Of a stretch of DNA of 64,000 bases, positions 1 to 9,752 are shown in pieces. Each line of letters opens with the position of its first letter. The first letter of the stretch is position 1. Source of the DNA: Branchipolynoe longqiensis (taxonomy: Eukaryota > Annelida > Polychaeta > Phyllodocida > Polynoidae); assembly GCA_030323885.1 (NCBI GenBank), contig CM059191.1, positions 103,712,292-103,776,291 of the forward strand, given 5' to 3'. The notes below the pieces were generated by a model. That model was not told where the DNA came from and made no database searches. It was given only the letters and a program-made list of their open reading frames with translations. The position numbers and the translations under genes are program-made.

Positions 1-79
1 AGAATTGTGCTTGGAGAGCATTTGTCGTAGTACATGTCCGTCGCCATGAGGTATAATGGGAGACTTTAACCGATGCACT

Positions 80-690
80 CGACTCTTGGGTGGTTCTGAG
101 GCTTACAATTGTTACCTGCTGCAGAACTGAAATAATATAGAAAGGCACTGATAAATCGGACCAATTTTTGGTTTGAAGATTAAACTTCAGGTGGGATGGT
201 TGTAGAAGCGGGGACCTCTTTACAACAATTAACAAATAGTTGTTGAGGCAGCTCCAAATCACTCTGGCCCAGCGGTAGCAGTGCACCTGCATCCAGCAGC
301 AGGGGGTTCAGAGGAAGGGATGGGTAAAGATGGGTTCAGCAGTAAGGACAAAGCAAGAGAGCGAAAAAGGAAAAGGGCCCCACCCAAGCAAACAACTCCC
401 TTGATCAGGCGGAGGAGTAAGCCCGGGAGAAAAAAAAAGAAAGGGTAGAATAGAGGAAAGAGAATTGAGGAGAGTTGAGTCAAAAGGCCTTGTCTCCTTG
501 CTCTATGGTGAGCAGTAAACGAGCTGGAGACACGGATGGAGTAAGAGGTAGAAAGTGAAATGCTGGCCGGCTCCCCCTCCTGGAACTCTTTTCAGACATA
601 ATCAAGGAGGAGCGAGGCGGAGCAGAGAGAAGAAGAGGTGTGGACAAAGTGCGGCCCGGATAGCAAGTGACCCATGCAGACTATGTGTGT
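80..690 (-). repeat. 0.9-kb dispersed repeat (family R), copy 1
   Basis: On the minus strand this stretch matches, in the same order, the segments at about 12270-13757 and 14136-14935. Shared landmarks include a CTTGCTATCCGG block near one end, a CTCCTTGATTATG block, a pyrimidine tract of CTCTTTCCTCTA type, a TTGCTTGGGTGGGGCC block, and a GATTTATCAGTGCCTTTCTA block near the other end. No open reading frame is shared by the copies, so I call it a non-coding dispersed repeat. The 74-codon open frame here is simple pyrimidine-rich sequence. Its transposon class is unknown because no terminal inverted repeats or target duplications were located. Confidence 0.7.
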
Positions 691-1116
691 ACATGGCATG
701 AGTGATAATGTGGAACATATACTCACCTCTTGAGTGGTTGCTTTCCTCTCCCTAGTCCTGCACGGGCAAGTGCAACTTTACGGTCGACCCGAAATTCCAG
801 CCGAGAATCAGGAAACCGGACATGTTTTTTACCTTTTTCTTGATTCTTGGCTTCCCTGTTATCGGTAAATATCGGATTGCTTGATTAACTGAGTCCTGTC
901 AATGGTCCGGGTGCAAAAAAAAAACCGAAATGACTGGACCAAAATGAAAACGTGACTACAATGTTTGAGCTGAAGCTGCCATAGCATACTGATATTCAAA
1001 TCGATTTCTTTTCACTGAAGCTGATACATCCCCTATAAAGTACCCTACTCCGTGTGAAATTGATCAACTTTAACTGGAAAGCACAGCAATACATTCTTGT
1101 TGATTTTTTACAATTA
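691..1116. other. No recognised feature
   Basis: Ordinary AT-rich intergenic sequence. I see no coding frame, RNA gene or repeat that I can support. Confidence 0.5.
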
Positions 1117-1530
1117 CAGATGAACCTCGATGCAACGGAGACCGATGCAACGGATTCCGGATCCAACGGACACAATCCGCTAGAGTGAATATCTGAATTT
1201 GTAGGAATTGTTTCTTTGGATGCATACTGGTCAAGCATTACGTATATCTCGGAGCCAGTGACAGTTGCTACAATCCACCACATCTGAAGAACTGTCTCGA
1301 TTTCTATTAATTAAGAGCAGCTAACAGGTCCAAAGCCTATTATTATAGCTGTATCCTATGCAGGTATTGCAGGTATAGCAATACCTCAGGGAGTTTGACG
1401 CCCCTGCCTTGCAGAGTTGTAAACCCACTGCCTTGTGGTACAGGTTCTTAAATTTCATCGCTGCAATGGCCAAACGGCTTTAACGGACAACTGCTCCCCC
1501 CTATTAGTCCGTTGGATCGAGGTTCATCTG
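1117..1530. mobile_element. TIR element, TA target, pogo-like ends
   Basis: The left end reads CAGATGAACCTCGATGCAAC; the right end is its near-perfect inverse (GTTGGATCGAGGTTCATCTG). Both sides are flanked by TA. A CAG terminus, TA duplication and length of 414 bp fit a non-autonomous Tc1/mariner or pogo-type element. A further copy of the CGATGCAACGG motif follows the left end. No transposase frame is present. The family assignment rests on the ends only. Confidence 0.75.
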
Positions 1531-1782
1531 TATATATGTGAATGAATGTAACATAACGTGGCCGGAAGACCAGTGTCTCAGCGCTGAAAACATACCTTTG
1601 TTCACTGAACCAAAATGATCATTTACAAATTCAATTATTTTACAGAGAACAGCTCAAATGGATTTGTCGGATTTTGCACATGAACCCTTCATTATTGGTA
1701 AGTTTACTCTCGGTCAGCAGCAAACATTCATGGCGCAAAATGAATCTATTGCCAGTTTAATGTTTTCCGAAATATGTATGCG

Positions 1783-2090
1783 TTAAAGTTGCATAGTCAT
1801 ATGGCTTTAAGTTTCTACTGTATTGTTTTGACCCAAAACAAAACTAACAGTATATTCATTATGTCACTTTAGTTCAGTTCAAAGGATTAAAGTTGCCTGT
1901 TTGATTTAGTGTTTTTGTCATTTTCTGCGATAAATATATCAGGTTTAATCATTATAATCGACCTTACATTAGTTGGAGGAAGCTTTGATTAAAAATTACT
2001 TAACCTAGGAGATATTTCAAGCATAACCATGTCAAATTAGTTTTGGTATGCTTGTCAAATACCAGATTCACCCCGTACTTACAGTACAGG
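1783..2090. mobile_element. Truncated TTAA-family TIR element
   Basis: The left end TTAA-AGTTGCATAGTC matches the start of the intact copies at 26116, 29462 and 36014, and the following 260 bp follow their internal sequence (the AAATATATCAGG, AGCTTTGATT and TGGTATGCTTGTCAAA segments). The right end is lost: at about 2060 the sequence passes into a short fragment of the ATTCACCCCGTACT family seen at 10404. This is an old broken copy. Confidence 0.6.
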
Positions 2091-2216
2091 AACAGGTTAG
2101 GCCTAAAGAGGCAGGCCATTCACTACAAGTCGGTCGCGAAACCACCAATCGGTGGGAAATTCTCATCCCTGAGTACAATGTATGTTATGTACATGTGCAA
2201 GGTTAAACATAACTAA

Positions 2217-2846
2217 AGCCCCGTTCACACTGGTGAGGTAAAACGCTTCATCTAAATCGCCTTGTCTAGTTCGCTTCACATTCGCCGTATGGACGCTACG
2301 CTAAAGCGATTTAGGGCTGAATCGATTCAGCTAGATCGGTTAACCTATACCACCTCACGCAGTAGTATAGATGAAGCGATTTAGCTTAAATCGGCCTATC
2401 TTGCCTGTGTGGACGATAGCGGATTAGTTGAGGCGGCCTAAGCTCATGACACGCATGCGCAGTCGAGACCTGAGTTTGTTGACTTTCCGGTCGATCAAAA
2501 GCGCATATTATATTATAATTTGGTCTATGATAGAGCTAGCTGTGCACAGATATTTTTTCCATCATTTATTTTTAGGTTTTCACTGCCCAGCAGAAGTTTT
2601 GACCGTTCCAAAACAATACGACTCAGTCTATACATATCTAGGTCGAACCCACACTCTCTCGTGGTGACGTTGACTAACCGAAAGTGGCGCTGGTTAGTAT
2701 GGACTTGCTCATGCGCAGATATCGATTTCCGGCTTAAACCGCCCTAAGTACTGGATGTGTGGACACGACACACTTTCACGCCTAGTTCACTTCATCTAGT
2801 TTGCCTCATCTAAGTCGGCCTAAACTCTGCCCGTGTGAACGGGGCT
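2217..2846. mobile_element. TIR element, TAA target, PIF/Harbinger-like
   Basis: The ends are AGCCCCGTTCACAC and its inverse GTGTGAACGGGGCT, flanked on both sides by TAA. A 3-bp duplication of TWA type is characteristic of PIF/Harbinger transposons. The 630-bp interior has sub-terminal inverted motifs (CTTCATCTAAATCGCC near the left, TAGTTTGCCTCATCTAAG near the right) and no transposase frame. The 75-79-codon open frames inside it have no recognisable product. Confidence 0.8.
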
Positions 2847-2849
2847 TAA

Positions 2850-3700
2850 GTAATTACATGGACACATATGTCAAATTACACCCATGTCCTTGTCAAATAT
2901 GTCAAATTACACTATCAATTCTCAATTAAGTGAGTCCCTAAAAACTGGTAGATTCCCCGTTTTGAGCCCTTAACATTTTTTGTTTTATGTGGCGGTGGGG
3001 ATCACTAGCCGAAGCTCGTGCCCCTGACTTTTTTGATTATTTTTTTCGAAAATGTGATGCCTACATCGGACTATGGATACTGTGTGGAGTAACATGACCG
3101 CCACTTAGATCTGAGATATAATTAAACTCTTAACACTGCAGCTTACATGCCTGTATTGGAGAGTACAACTCGCACATATTGACTCATCGTGAGCAGGACT
3201 CCAGGTTATGTTTCAACTAGTAGAGGACGGTGGACACAACTACTTCCAACTATTGACTCTTCATGAACAAAGGTTTGGTAAATAATTTGTAAGCGAATAC
3301 ATCCACATTTTGGCTTGTTGTGACTAGGGCCCTTATCGACTATCTCAAATATATGAGGGGAAGGAGAACAGTATTAAAAAACAACCCTGGAGTGGGGCAA
3401 GGAATGACTTACGGGTCAGACGAGCATCCCGAATTCCTCTGAGTTGACTGGCGAGATTCTGCTCAGGGCAACCCCGTTTGTGAGACCCCCACGAAGTTGA
3501 GAGAGGGAAGGGAAAGAAAGGGTAGGGTAGGAGAAAAAATATGTTTCAGACATTGGGCTTCTTCATCAAACAGGGATGAAATTCCTTCCGGAAGTAGGTG
3601 CATGGGTTATCTGTTATCTAATCTTTTGATTTAGTACAACAGTGGTAATAACAAAATATATGACGCATCAGGATTACTTAACGCTGATTACGATATTCAT
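2850..3700. other. Mostly unassigned sequence
   Basis: Ordinary intergenic DNA. A 60-bp purine-rich tract around 3490-3540 resembles the purine tract of repeat family R (AAGGGAAAGAAAGGGTAGGG) and may be a diverged fragment of it. Nothing else is supported. Confidence 0.4.
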
Positions 3701-4177
3701 TTGCAATTAATAGAAAGTTAGGGAGGAGGACAATGATAATACATGTTGATAGAAGTTAACTAAAATCTAAACAGAAGATGATTATGATTTTCATTTTCCA
3801 TTGCTAGATACTTGAGAGGTATAATAAAACTACATAGTGATACACATTAACTCTGATATAAATATAAGATAATTGTAACTTTCATCTCTCATTGAGAAAT
3901 ACTTCATTTGGACACTAAAACTGTCTATTGATATGAGTTAAGTTAGGTAAAATCATATGATGAATGTGATTTCCATTCCCATTAATAGCATTGGACAAGG
4001 CAAATAATGCTGAAAGCATTGAATAAAGGTATGCACATTAGGTGATTGCAATTTCTATTCCTAACTGAAAGAAAGTTGACAGGGGCAACAAGATTATACA
4101 TTGCTAAAAGCTGTCATTTTCATTTAACATTCATAGTTAGATATATAATAAGGATATCAACTAAATAATATGAATTA

Positions 4178-4698
4178 TGCCTAGGTCACAAATGCTGCGG
4201 TCACCGTACGGTGCTACGGTCTGCTGTGTGGCTTGCAGTTTATGCAAATGTTACAGGGTTACGGTCTGCGGTTTATATATTCACAAATCGTACGGTCATC
4301 GCAAGGCATAGATCACCATACGGCGCCTTATATTTGTGTGTGTGTCACTGCACAACCGCAGATAAGACATTTTAAAGACATTTTAAAGACATTTTAAGAC
4401 ATTTTTGTATTCACAATTTCTATACATTATTGCACAAACATATGTTTGTGCAATAATGTATAGAATAGGGATTGGGAGAATTCCGGCAGGATTCCTGCGG
4501 GATTCTGGTCTGCGGCATTGCGATTTTCAAAAGTTAAGATAACTTCAACTGAAAATAACAGCAACCGCTTGCGGCGAGCAAAAAACCGTATAGTCACTGT
4601 ACGGCGACCATAACCCACTGTAGGTCGCCGTACGGTCTGGCCGATGCGGCGACTTACAGTCACAGCAAGCACGCCGTAGCTCATTTGTGACTGAGGCA
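4178..4698. mobile_element. TIR element, TTA target, PIF/Harbinger-like
   Basis: The ends TGCCTAGGTCACAAATG and CATTTGTGACTGAGGCA are inverse with two mismatches, and TTA flanks both sides. The interior is rich in CGTACGG and CTACGGTC motifs. Length is 521 bp and there is no transposase. The 3-bp TWA-type target again suggests PIF/Harbinger. It sits inside the decayed satellite. Confidence 0.75.
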
Positions 4699-5424
4699 TT
4701 AGACAGGAAATCACATGATATCGTTAATATTCATATTTCTCATTACTGGGTGGCTTACAATACAACACTAAGATTATCTACTGGGATCGGCTACTTTGGT
4801 AAGATATAAACTGCCTGGCATTTTAGGCATTTTAGGCATTTTAGGCATTTTATACATTTTAGGAATGATATTATATACTTCACATTCAACAGTCAACAAG
4901 AAGACTGCATAAGCGTAACCATGCAAAAAAACCTAGAATGCACTTCAGATTTGCATTCCTCATTCACAGATAAACGAGGGTAACAACGTATAAGTTAACC
5001 CAGTTAAAACAGAAGACTAGGTTAATAAGTCTGCATTGTTCCCTGATATAACTTATTATTAGGCAACGCAGTAAATCTAGAAGATGGTTGTCACGTTCAT
5101 TAGGTACCTACTTACATGACTATATAATTTGCATAGGGTAACATCAAATGATAAAGACATTCTCATTTCGCAATGGTAAATGATTTAGTATCGGAAAATG
5201 ACAATAACTGTCATTATTGATACAATGGAACTCGGTAAAAACATAAGATGGTTAACACTTTCATTAAAATCCATCATTACATATGCTTGACTAGTTCACT
5301 TAGGTACAATCCTTAGAGAAGTGACATTTTAAGGTTTCCATCATACATAGGTTCCTGGGGTGAAAAGAATATATAGTGATATAAAGCAAGATACCTAAAA
5401 GAATATGTCTAATTATTGGTAAAT

Positions 5425-5987
5425 GGATCATTCTCCAAAACTGGCACCACATATTTGGTCTCCACGTTACGATTCTGATAATTAAGTCTTTCTTTTATTG
5501 ATAGCAAATCAAATAATTATTATAGCTGCTGTTTTATTAGGTAAGTTAGCAGTTCTACGTGTATTGAATCTATCGCACAAAAGAAATCAAAATTATACTT
5601 GTATGATTTTGTGCTAGAGTGAAAATCTACACATGGACAACATGCATTTAGCCAAACCTTTTTTCACCTTTGTCAACTTTTTTCTTGTAAGACATAACAT
5701 TGTTTGCTTAACTGTAGTCAATAAAATCTTGTTTCACTTTGTTGTTTAGGCTAAAATGATGTTCTGGATGTGTCTTTGATATTCATGTTACACAAGTGCT
5801 CAATTTGTATTACATCTTAATCAAAAAGTGAACTAATTTTTTTTCAACTCTGACATATGTACAACATGTCCACCTTTGTAGAAGCATGGATTCTCCTATT
5901 ATTTGGAATGTGTTTTGCTATTATTTGGAAGGTTTTCACCTTTGGTTTCCATGTCACACTTTAATGCCCAGTTTTAGAGAATGACCC
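5425..5987. mobile_element. TIR element with GGRTCATTCTC ends
   Basis: The left end GGATCATTCTCCAAAACTGG and the right end (inverse GGGTCATTCTCTAAAACTGG) match at 18 of 20 positions. AAAT flanks both sides as a possible 4-bp target duplication. The 563-bp interior is AT-rich and non-coding. The superfamily is not assigned. Confidence 0.7.
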
Positions 5988-6700
5988 AAATACAAATTCG
6001 GGTAATGATATTATATGCTCAACATTTTAACTTCCGATTAATAGAATCTTACCGAAAATAACAAGTTAATTCCAGTAAAATAAGTATGATGCTTGGTATT
6101 TTCATTTCCATGTTAGCCTTATTACGTTAGGAAAGTAAGCATATCAAGGAGGATAAGGCAATTGATCTCAAACCATAAGATGGTTGACATTTGCATCTCG
6201 TATTTATCTAGGGCCTATGTAACTAGAGTAATAGACCTAGTCACATTCTAATCATTTTAATTTCCCCTCTATAGATAGTTGTCAAGGGAATTAAGATAGT
6301 ATATGTATATATAGGTTAAACCCGGTAAAAATCTAATATGGTTGGGATTTTTCTTTCCCATTTATACCTTGCCAACTAAGGAAAAATACTTTATTTCCCT
6401 CATATACCCTATGCAACATCTCACTGTAAGGTATCCTATTGACGACAAAGTCAAAGGGGGAAAACGTGATGACAAAAATCAAATTGATATAATATCGCGA
6501 TGTTAGGAAAAGAATATACATCACACACAAACATACATTAAAAAAACAATAACACCATCACAGACACACATTTTAAATGAACGAGACTTAACTATTATTA
6601 CCTGTGAACTCTATTTTATCCCATAGGTAACGTTGCGATGATCTGTGTGAAATGTGCCAAGTTAAGTAAATGTGAAGCTAAGCATGTAGGGTGTGTGTGT

Positions 6701-6734
6701 GGGGGGGGGGGGGGGGGGGGGGGAGGGGGGGGGG
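6701..6734. repeat. Poly-G tract
   Basis: A run of G broken once by A, preceded by a short GT repeat. It can form G-quadruplexes and is prone to length error in assembly, so its exact size should not be trusted. Confidence 0.8.
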
Positions 6735-7170
6735 AACTAACTCAGTGACATCAATGACAGAGGTGCCACACAGTTCTAATGTTGTGGCAACGTCCTTCTT
6801 ACATCACAAAACCTAAATCTACACATAGCCACGCACCTGGAAGGTAATACACATAATCAACTGTGATTTTTCATTTAACACCAAGAAGAAGAATAGGGTT
6901 AGAGAATAGACTAGTTGGTAATTCCGACTGCGCGCTGAAAACGGCGCCAACAGCAAAACAAATGCTCGTGGCCATTAAATTTGCCGATACGCGCAGGGCA
7001 CAACTTCGATTTTATTCTAAATTAATAGAAATACAGAACAATTTGGAATAAACATGGATGCACGAATATAATATAATAATATAATGTATATATTTACAAC
7101 ACAACTATTCATACTTGAGCATTTTGAGCTAAGAAACATACAATTCCCCACAAAACAATCAAGTCACTTT

Positions 7171-7478
7171 GGTCGTAATGCGAAGCATTACGTTTGATGC
7201 GAGGAGAGGAAGAGACCCTCCCCCGCCCCGGGCTGTCGCGCTGCGCTCACACCTCGCCAGACCCCGCCGCGCCGCCTCCTCCCCCGCCCCCCTGTCGCGC
7301 AGCATTCGCGCCTCACCCGACGCCCGCTCCTCACCGCCACTCACCCTCCCCCGGGCCGGCAGCATTCACACCTCACCTGCTGTCGCCCGCGCCCCTTCCC
7401 TCCCTTATAAGGCCGCCCGCCGGCCTCCCTCAGGCACTCGCCCTCCTGCCGCCTTCCAGACCTCACCTCCTTTCTCCT
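7171..7478 (+). repeat. Split direct repeat A1 (left end)
   Basis: It begins GGTCGTAATGCG exactly where identity with A2 starts, and ends where the two diverge after TTTCTCCT. It carries a perfect inverted repeat at 7174-7192 (CGTAATGC, GAA, GCATTACG) and a TATA box. It supplies the promoter of the element. The open frame running from 7194 through A1 is upstream of the probable transcription start. Confidence 0.85.
7405..7410 (+). promoter_or_regulatory. TATA box of the retroelement
   Basis: TTATAA lies in an otherwise very GC-rich pyrimidine context, 114-119 bp upstream of the gag-like ATG. Transcription would start near 7435-7440 and give a leader of about 85 nt. The same box is present in A2 at 9634-9639. 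Confidence 0.6.
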
Positions 7479-7523
7479 GACTTCTCCACCTCGGACCGCT
7501 GCCCCGCCTCAGGCTCCTGCACC

Positions 7524-8645
7524 ATGCCCGGACGCGGGAAGGGAAGAGGCCGCAAGAACACCAGGCTCACCGCCCGGGCCACGCCGGGGTCCGCCTCGGG
7601 CTCGCCCGGCGACGCCTCATCATCACCGGCCCTGGCCTCCCCCTCGGCCACCTCGGGCGCCGACACAGCCATCATCCTACAAGCCCTCCAGCGCCTCACT
7701 ACGCGCATGGACGCCTTCGAGTCGGCGGGAGCCCGAGGAGCGCCGGAGCACACGCAGGCAGGATACAGCACGCCGCCCGCCCCAGCACCTCGGGCGCAGA
7801 CCGCCGCCGGGGCCCGGCCCCCGCCGCCGCCTCAAGCGACTCTGCCCGGGGCAGCCCACCCCCACTACCAGCACTACGACCGCCTCGCCGCCCGAGGCGG
7901 CCCCGCGCCTCCCCCGGCCTACCTCCAGGACATCGCCGAGGACTACACCCCAGCTGCCGCGGCCGACGCCGTCCGAGACATCCTCGCATCCGCCGAGGCG
8001 CAGCGCGCCGGCAGGCGCCTAGGCATCCCCTCGGGATACATTTTCCCCTCGGACCTCATCGAGAGGGGGCCTGAGCGGAAGCCGGTCAAGAGAGGGGAGG
8101 CCACCCGCGATGAGTACAACCTCGCCCTCCTCACCCTCGCCGGCCACCCAGCCTTCCCCGAGCACTCCCTCCAGGGCCTACGCCACCACCACCTCACCGT
8201 GATGAGGGATATCCTCGTGCATCCCTGGCCTACCGTCCGCCGTTATTCAGAGGCCATCTTCACCTGGATAGCGGACGGGAGGCTCCCCCACGGATGGCAC
8301 GACCCTGTCGCCCTCAACGCCCTGAGGATGGACTCCATCACCACGCCCACCCCCCCGGCAACACCAGTCTCCCGAGGCGAGGACTTCCCCCGAGGCGAAT
8401 GGGCCCGAGGCACACACCCGCCCCGGCCCCAAGCCGACGCCCGCACCGCCTACGATAGGCACACTCACGGGGCCCCCTGCCCCGCGTGGAACCGCGATCC
8501 CACCTCGTGCGATCGGGCCCACATCGGGGAGGCCCACGGCGAGGTGGGAGACAGGCGCCGGCACATCTGCGCCTACTGCGCCAATGTACGGCGCCTACTC
8601 ACCAGGCACTGCGAGGCGGATATGCCTCACCAAGCAAGCCCGTGA
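7524..8645 (+). CDS. Gag-like nucleocapsid protein of DIRS-like element
   Basis: A protein of 373 residues. The ATG at 7524 (context CACCATGC) is chosen because it is the first in-frame ATG after the TATA box; the frame is open upstream to 7194, but that part lies before the expected start of transcription. Residues 1-14 are basic (GRGKGRGRK), suggesting nucleic-acid binding. Residues about 48-68 form a short heptad-like helix (IILQALQRLTTRMDAFE). A Pro/Ala-rich linker covers about 84-110, and a more ordered, probably capsid-like part covers about 132-265. The C-terminus holds a candidate zinc-binding cluster: C319, W322, N323, C329, H338, H347, C349 and C352. A C-x2-WN...C...H-x-C-x2-C arrangement fits what I recall of the Gag-like ORF1 of DIRS/Ngaro elements. 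GC and CpG content are far above the flanks. Presumed role: packaging element RNA in cytoplasmic particles. Confidence 0.75.
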   Translation: MPGRGKGRGRKNTRLTARATPGSASGSPGDASSSPALASPSATSGADTAIILQALQRLTTRMDAFESAGARGAPEHTQAGYSTPPAPAPRAQTAAGARPPPPPQATLPGAAHPHYQHYDRLAARGGPAPPPAYLQDIAEDYTPAAAADAVRDILASAEAQRAGRRLGIPSGYIFPSDLIERGPERKPVKRGEATRDEYNLALLTLAGHPAFPEHSLQGLRHHHLTVMRDILVHPWPTVRRYSEAIFTWIADGRLPHGWHDPVALNALRMDSITTPTPPATPVSRGEDFPRGEWARGTHPPRPQADARTAYDRHTHGAPCPAWNRDPTSCDRAHIGEAHGEVGDRRRHICAYCANVRRLLTRHCEADMPHQASP

Positions 8646-9157
8646 GCGCCAGACCCCGGCCGCCTCGGCGGATTTTTGATCCGCCGGCCCCCCCCCCCGG
8701 CCGGCCCGGGGGGCCCCTCCCGGCGCCTCACCCTCACCACTGCCGACAGCCCCGCGACCTCCACCGACAACCTCCCAGCGACCACCAATCGAAACGCCGC
8801 CCAGACGAAGCCGGGGCCCACCACCTCGCACCTCACACCTCGGGCGACACGGCCCAGCCTCACCAGGGACCCTCCCCGGACAACCCAGCCACGGACGCTC
8901 ACGACACCGCCTTCATGAACCCTCCCGACCCGACCCCCACCCCGCCCAGCCCTGAGGAGTTCGCTGCCCCCCTGCTCGACCCTCGCCGGACCTCCTCCCC
9001 CCAGCCCTCAGGAGCGGGCCTCCCTTTTTTGGCCGCCCGCTCCCCCATCCACCTAGGCCCCGGACCCTCTCCTCACCCAGGCCGGCCTCCCCGGGCCCCC
9101 GCCTCGGGCGCCCGCGCCCCCCGCCTCGGGCGCGCCTCGAGCCCTCTCCTTATTTTT
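8646..9157 (+). other. GC-rich region between gag and B1
   Basis: About 0.5 kb with no enzyme domain. A hairpin with an 8-bp stem lies at 8666-8686 (CGGCGGAT, loop TTTTG, ATCCGCCG), 20 nt after the stop codon. A frame in another phase stays open from 8486 to 9190 but is Pro/Ser-rich and has no recognisable domain; an autonomous relative would carry its polymerase gene here. Confidence 0.6.
8666..8686 (+). other. Hairpin just after the gag stop codon
   Basis: A perfect 8-bp stem with a 5-nt loop. It may be an RNA structure for packaging or translation control, or chance in GC-rich sequence. Confidence 0.4.
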
Positions 9158-9399
9158 GGCGGAGGGCTCCTCGGCACCCCCCCGACCTGAACTCTGACGT
9201 TGCTCCTCATGAGCCCCTCCTGCTTATCTCTGCCCCTCATGGGCCCTTCACTGTTTTGCTCCTCTCGAGCCTGTTCCTTGCTCCTCATGAGCCCTTCCTT
9301 GTTCCTTCCCTGTATATCTGTTCCTCTGTATGCCCTGTTGAGGCGTTAATAAAACGCCTTTTTCCCACCCCCCGCCTTCCTTCTTCCTTTTCGCGCATC
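9158..9399 (+). repeat. Split direct repeat B1
   Basis: Matches B2 (9753-9993) from GGCGGAGGGCTCC to CGCGCATC with one C inserted. It contains a run of CTCATGAGCCC-type motifs at 9206-9297 and the poly(A) hairpin. Its right edge abuts A2 directly, so element end joins element start. Confidence 0.85.
9341..9359 (+). terminator. Poly(A) signal inside a hairpin (B1)
   Basis: AGGCGTT and AACGCCT form a 7-bp stem around loop AATAA; the AATAAA signal (9348-9353) fills the loop and the first base of the 3' arm. A T-rich stretch follows. The same structure is in B2 at 9936-9954. Confidence 0.6.
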
Positions 9400-9430
9400 G
9401 GTCGTAATGCGAAGCATTACGTTTGATGCG
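9394..9430. other. Interrupted palindrome across the B1|A2 join
   Basis: The order is CGCATC, ggt, CGTAATGC, gaa, GCATTACG, ttt, GATGCG. Both arm pairs are perfect and the spacers are all 3 nt. The left outer arm is the last 6 bp of B and the rest is A, so the full palindrome exists only at the joined ends. Paired arms with short spacers are typical of tyrosine-recombinase sites; its use as such is inferred. Confidence 0.65.
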
Positions 9431-9707
9431 AGGAGAGGAAGAGACCCTCCCCCGCCCCGGGCTGTCGCGCTGCGCTCACACCTCGCCAGACCCCGCCGCG
9501 CCGCCTCCTCCCCCGCCCCCCTGTCGCGCAGCATTCGCGCCTCACCCGACGCCCGCTCCTCACCGCCACTCACCCTCCCCCGGGCCGGCAGCATTCACAC
9601 CTCACCTGCTGTCGCCCGCGCCCCTTCCCTCCCTTATAAGGCCGCCCGCCGGCCTCCCTCAGGCACTCGCCCTCCTGCCGCCTTCCAGACCTCACCTCCT
9701 TTCTCCT
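9400..9707 (+). repeat. Split direct repeat A2
   Basis: Same length as A1 and encodes the same peptide in two reading frames, so it is identical or nearly so. It carries its own TATA box (9634-9639), which could drive a short transcript ending in B2. Confidence 0.85.
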
Positions 9708-9752
9708 CCACCCACCCACCCAACTCTCCCTCCTCTACCCTCTTCCCTCTGC

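Larger units (their letters stand above)
3700..6380. repeat. Decayed tandem array, units about 70-90 bp
   Basis: A loose motif of the form GTAAAATC-ATAAGATGGTTG, then ATTTTCATTTCCCATT, then an ATAGAAAG-like block recurs about every 70-90 bp. Clear occurrences of the CATTTCC-like core lie near 3795, 3885, 3975, 4050, 4122, 5155, 5258, 6100, 6190, 6260 and 6348. Units are strongly diverged, so this is an old array. It is interrupted by two TIR elements (4178-4698 and 5425-5987). There is no coding potential. Confidence 0.5.

Noticed and set aside
4427..4714. 95-codon minus-strand open frame as a gene
   Set aside because: It lies mostly inside a TIR element and shows no recognisable domain.
7194..7523. 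Upstream in-frame extension of the gag-like gene to an ATG at 7194
   Set aside because: It lies before the TATA box at 7405-7410, so the normal transcript would not contain it, and the same frame recurs in A2 without a gene. The ATG at 7524 is preferred.
7524..7560. Similarity of the N-terminus (GRGKGRGRK) to histone H4
   Set aside because: Only a basic Gly/Arg/Lys run is shared; the rest has no histone fold.
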